A stretch of 64,000 nt of DNA. Source: Drechmeria coniospora (taxonomy: Eukaryota > Ascomycota > Sordariomycetes > Hypocreales > Ophiocordycipitaceae). Positions 62,161 to 64,000 of the stretch are shown here, piece after piece (positions within the stretch are counted from its first letter, which is position 1; every line of letters begins with the position of its first letter). The stretch covers positions 3,255,390 to 3,319,389 of the forward strand of contig NC_054391.1 in the NCBI RefSeq assembly GCF_001625195.1. Direction: 5' to 3'. Below the pieces are notes generated by a model that was not told the origin of the DNA, made no database searches, and saw only the letters and a program-made list of their open reading frames with translations. Both the position numbers and the translations under genes were made by a program.

Positions 62161-64000
62161 TAATTACCCCGTAGATACGGGCTGCTCCGCCAGTGGACGC
62201 GGAACACGACCTGTTCATTGGCCAGTCGGCTGGTGCGCAGGCACCAACGGCGGATAGGGACGTTGCGGGTAGTGCACTGGCTGGTTGGCAGTTGCTGGTG
62301 CGCGGGCCGAGCTAGGGCTAGCCTCGAATTAGACAGCACTTGGTTAATAGCACCGACGCGACTCTCAAGGCAGTACTTGTTCCTACGGCAAAGCTTGTCT
62401 CGCACGCCATTGCGCGCAAGGTATTCGTGAGTGTTCCGACCAAGCGCACCTGCATCACATTACGGAGTATGAATACTATTGCTGTAAAAGTACCTGCATG
62501 CAGGTGTGCTGCGTGATTACATGGTCGTGCAATATGCACCCGCCATGTCTTGAAAGTGAACGGCACGGGATGCAGAGCACGACATGGGACTACCAATGCA
62601 AGCAAGAAAGTACAGTACAATTAGGTACTGTCCGCTTGAAATAGGTGCAAGTAAGTAAGTACAGATATGGAGTAATCACATACAACAACAAGTCCACCTC
62701 ACTTCAGTACTTGTTTGTAATTACTCCGCACTTGCTGCTCTTGCAAGTGCAAGTAAGTAGAAGCATTTCTCCATCCACCCGTAATACGTGTGCAACTAGT
62801 TGTACGCGAGTAATACTCCTCCGTACATGGATTCACCATACGTGTGCTTGTTCCTTGTGTACTTGCAGCAAGTACTGTACATGCAAGTACTTGCACCCAA
62901 GTACCAACTTTGAGGCGAGACGAGTGAGCGTGCACAACGAATGCAGTAAGAAAGTACGGAGTACTTACTTGTGCTGTAGGTGCAAGTACATACAGTACGT
63001 ACCTGGCACAGTACTGTACATGCAACAATAATAAGTAATACACGTGCTGCAACAGGACATGCTGCGATATTAGCGCAAGCCGCGTATGAGGCCGCAAGCA
63101 CTTGGTCCGTCTTGCCATGCCCAACTCCCGCAACCGAGGAGCAGGCCATGCCCAAGCCAATACTTGGTACCTCGTATTCGCAGCTCGCCATGTGCAAGTG
63201 CGTACTTAGTCTCTGTCTGCATGGAGTACGGAGTAATTACTGCCGTGAATATGCTTACATGCAAGTAACCACAGCAAGCAAGTAAGTACTGTGCAGTGCA
63301 GCACTAATGTACCCGCACGGCACAGGTAAAGTACTACTTACCTACTAGGTAGGAGCCTAGTAGGCCCCTAGCAGTAGTCGATGCCTAGTACTAGGTAATT
63401 AGTACTAGGCCACCGCCGTACGGTACACCTTCCGCGCCTGTGCCTGCCTACCTAGATACTTGGTAGCTGTACTTGAGCGGTGGGTGCTGATTACTAGGCA
63501 TTACCTGCTGTTATGTTATAGCGCCCAAGTTAGTACCTACCTCTAGCACGGCTAGGCTTGGCGACTAGTACGATCGACATGCTCGGTAAGTAAGTACAAC
63601 CAGTAATTACGGAGCCCACACATGTACTTATATAAGTATAGTACCAAACTTGGTCGATGTACCAAGTACTTTCCATCGCGAGGGCACTTGCTTTCCCTTC
63701 AAGCCTCTGGGCCATAAACACCCAAGTATGCGCCGTAACAACGATGCGCTGCCAGAAACCGCCAAGTCTCGAGGCAGAGTCGACGTCGCCTTGGTCCACC
63801 GGCCGGCCGCCCTCGGTCTTCATTTTTCCTTGCCTGGTCGAGCGCCCGTTTTGGGCAGACCCTGCGCTGCCTACTTTCCAACACCCTGCCATTGCTGAGC
63901 GAAGGGCAGGAATCCAGACGCGAGCGACCTTGAGCGACAGACGGGACGGCACGGAGCCTAACCTGCCTAGCCTCGAGCAGGTTGGCCACGCTGCCGCCCG

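Larger units (their letters stand above)
56979..64000. other. Gene-poor terminal 7 kb
   Basis: Apart from the relic at 57090-57689, no gene is supported. 58.4-64.0 kb is increasingly made of TACGGAGTA and TACTTGCAAGTAC words, with repeats at 59508-59549 and 61557-61836. All frames over 150 codons (for example 58856-59491 plus and 60396-60971 plus) lack recognisable domains. Whether it approaches a telomere cannot be judged; no TTAGGG repeats are seen. Confidence 0.5.

Noticed and set aside
63950..64000. Possible gene start at the right edge
   Set aside because: Too little sequence to support any reading.

Overview
The window is nuclear DNA of a filamentous ascomycete, most likely of the order Hypocreales. 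Genes are GC-rich, carry short GT..AG introns (about 50-190 bases), and are separated by long intergenic stretches full of the motif TACGGAGTA/TACTCCGTA and of GTAC-rich simple sequence. The species is not determinable from the sequence alone. Secreted proteases, a secreted esterase and small cysteine-rich secreted proteins would fit a parasite or saprotroph; that is inference.

Layout. 1-17 kb is conserved housekeeping: the 5' end of CCT6 (-), a Swi5/Ace2-type zinc-finger regulator (-), a four-CBS/PB1 tail-anchored protein (+), mitochondrial ribosomal protein uS2m (+), an SPT10-like GNAT/zinc-finger protein (+) and CCT7 (-). Two of the eight subunits of the TRiC/CCT chaperonin thus lie about 14 kb apart. 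17-32 kb holds an uncharacterised nuclear-looking protein (-), a monocarboxylate-type MFS transporter (-), AIM24 (-), a KIF22/Kid-like kinesin (+) and a secreted M35-like metalloprotease (-), with gene-poor spacers. 36-43 kb holds a CipC-like stress protein (-), a head-to-head pair of paralogous membrane proteins (-/+), a secreted SGNH esterase (+) and a tRNA-Thr(AGT) (-).

43.9-48.7 kb is the most unusual part. A unit of about 2.2 kb is repeated in tandem two and a half times. Each unit carries a gene for a small secreted protein with six cysteines in its first exon: copy 1 is intact, copy 2 is frameshifted in exon 2, copy 3 is decayed. Comparing units shows a 226-bp solo LTR with a 5-bp target duplication, and a clean 7-bp insertion of the TACGGAG motif, each absent from the matching site of a sister unit.

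50-57 kb returns to genes: a HAD/Swiss-Army-Knife RNA-repair-like protein (+), eIF2B epsilon (-), an internally deleted Ty3/gypsy chromovirus remnant, a secreted protein of unknown function (+) and a frameshifted relic of a coiled-coil protein. The last 6 kb contains no gene I can support, only repeats, including an eight-copy 34-bp minisatellite.

The repetitive fraction also includes an 84-bp TA-flanked foldback (MITE-like) element in three copies. Gene structures were spliced by eye from frame continuity, GT..AG sites and family knowledge. No database search was possible.
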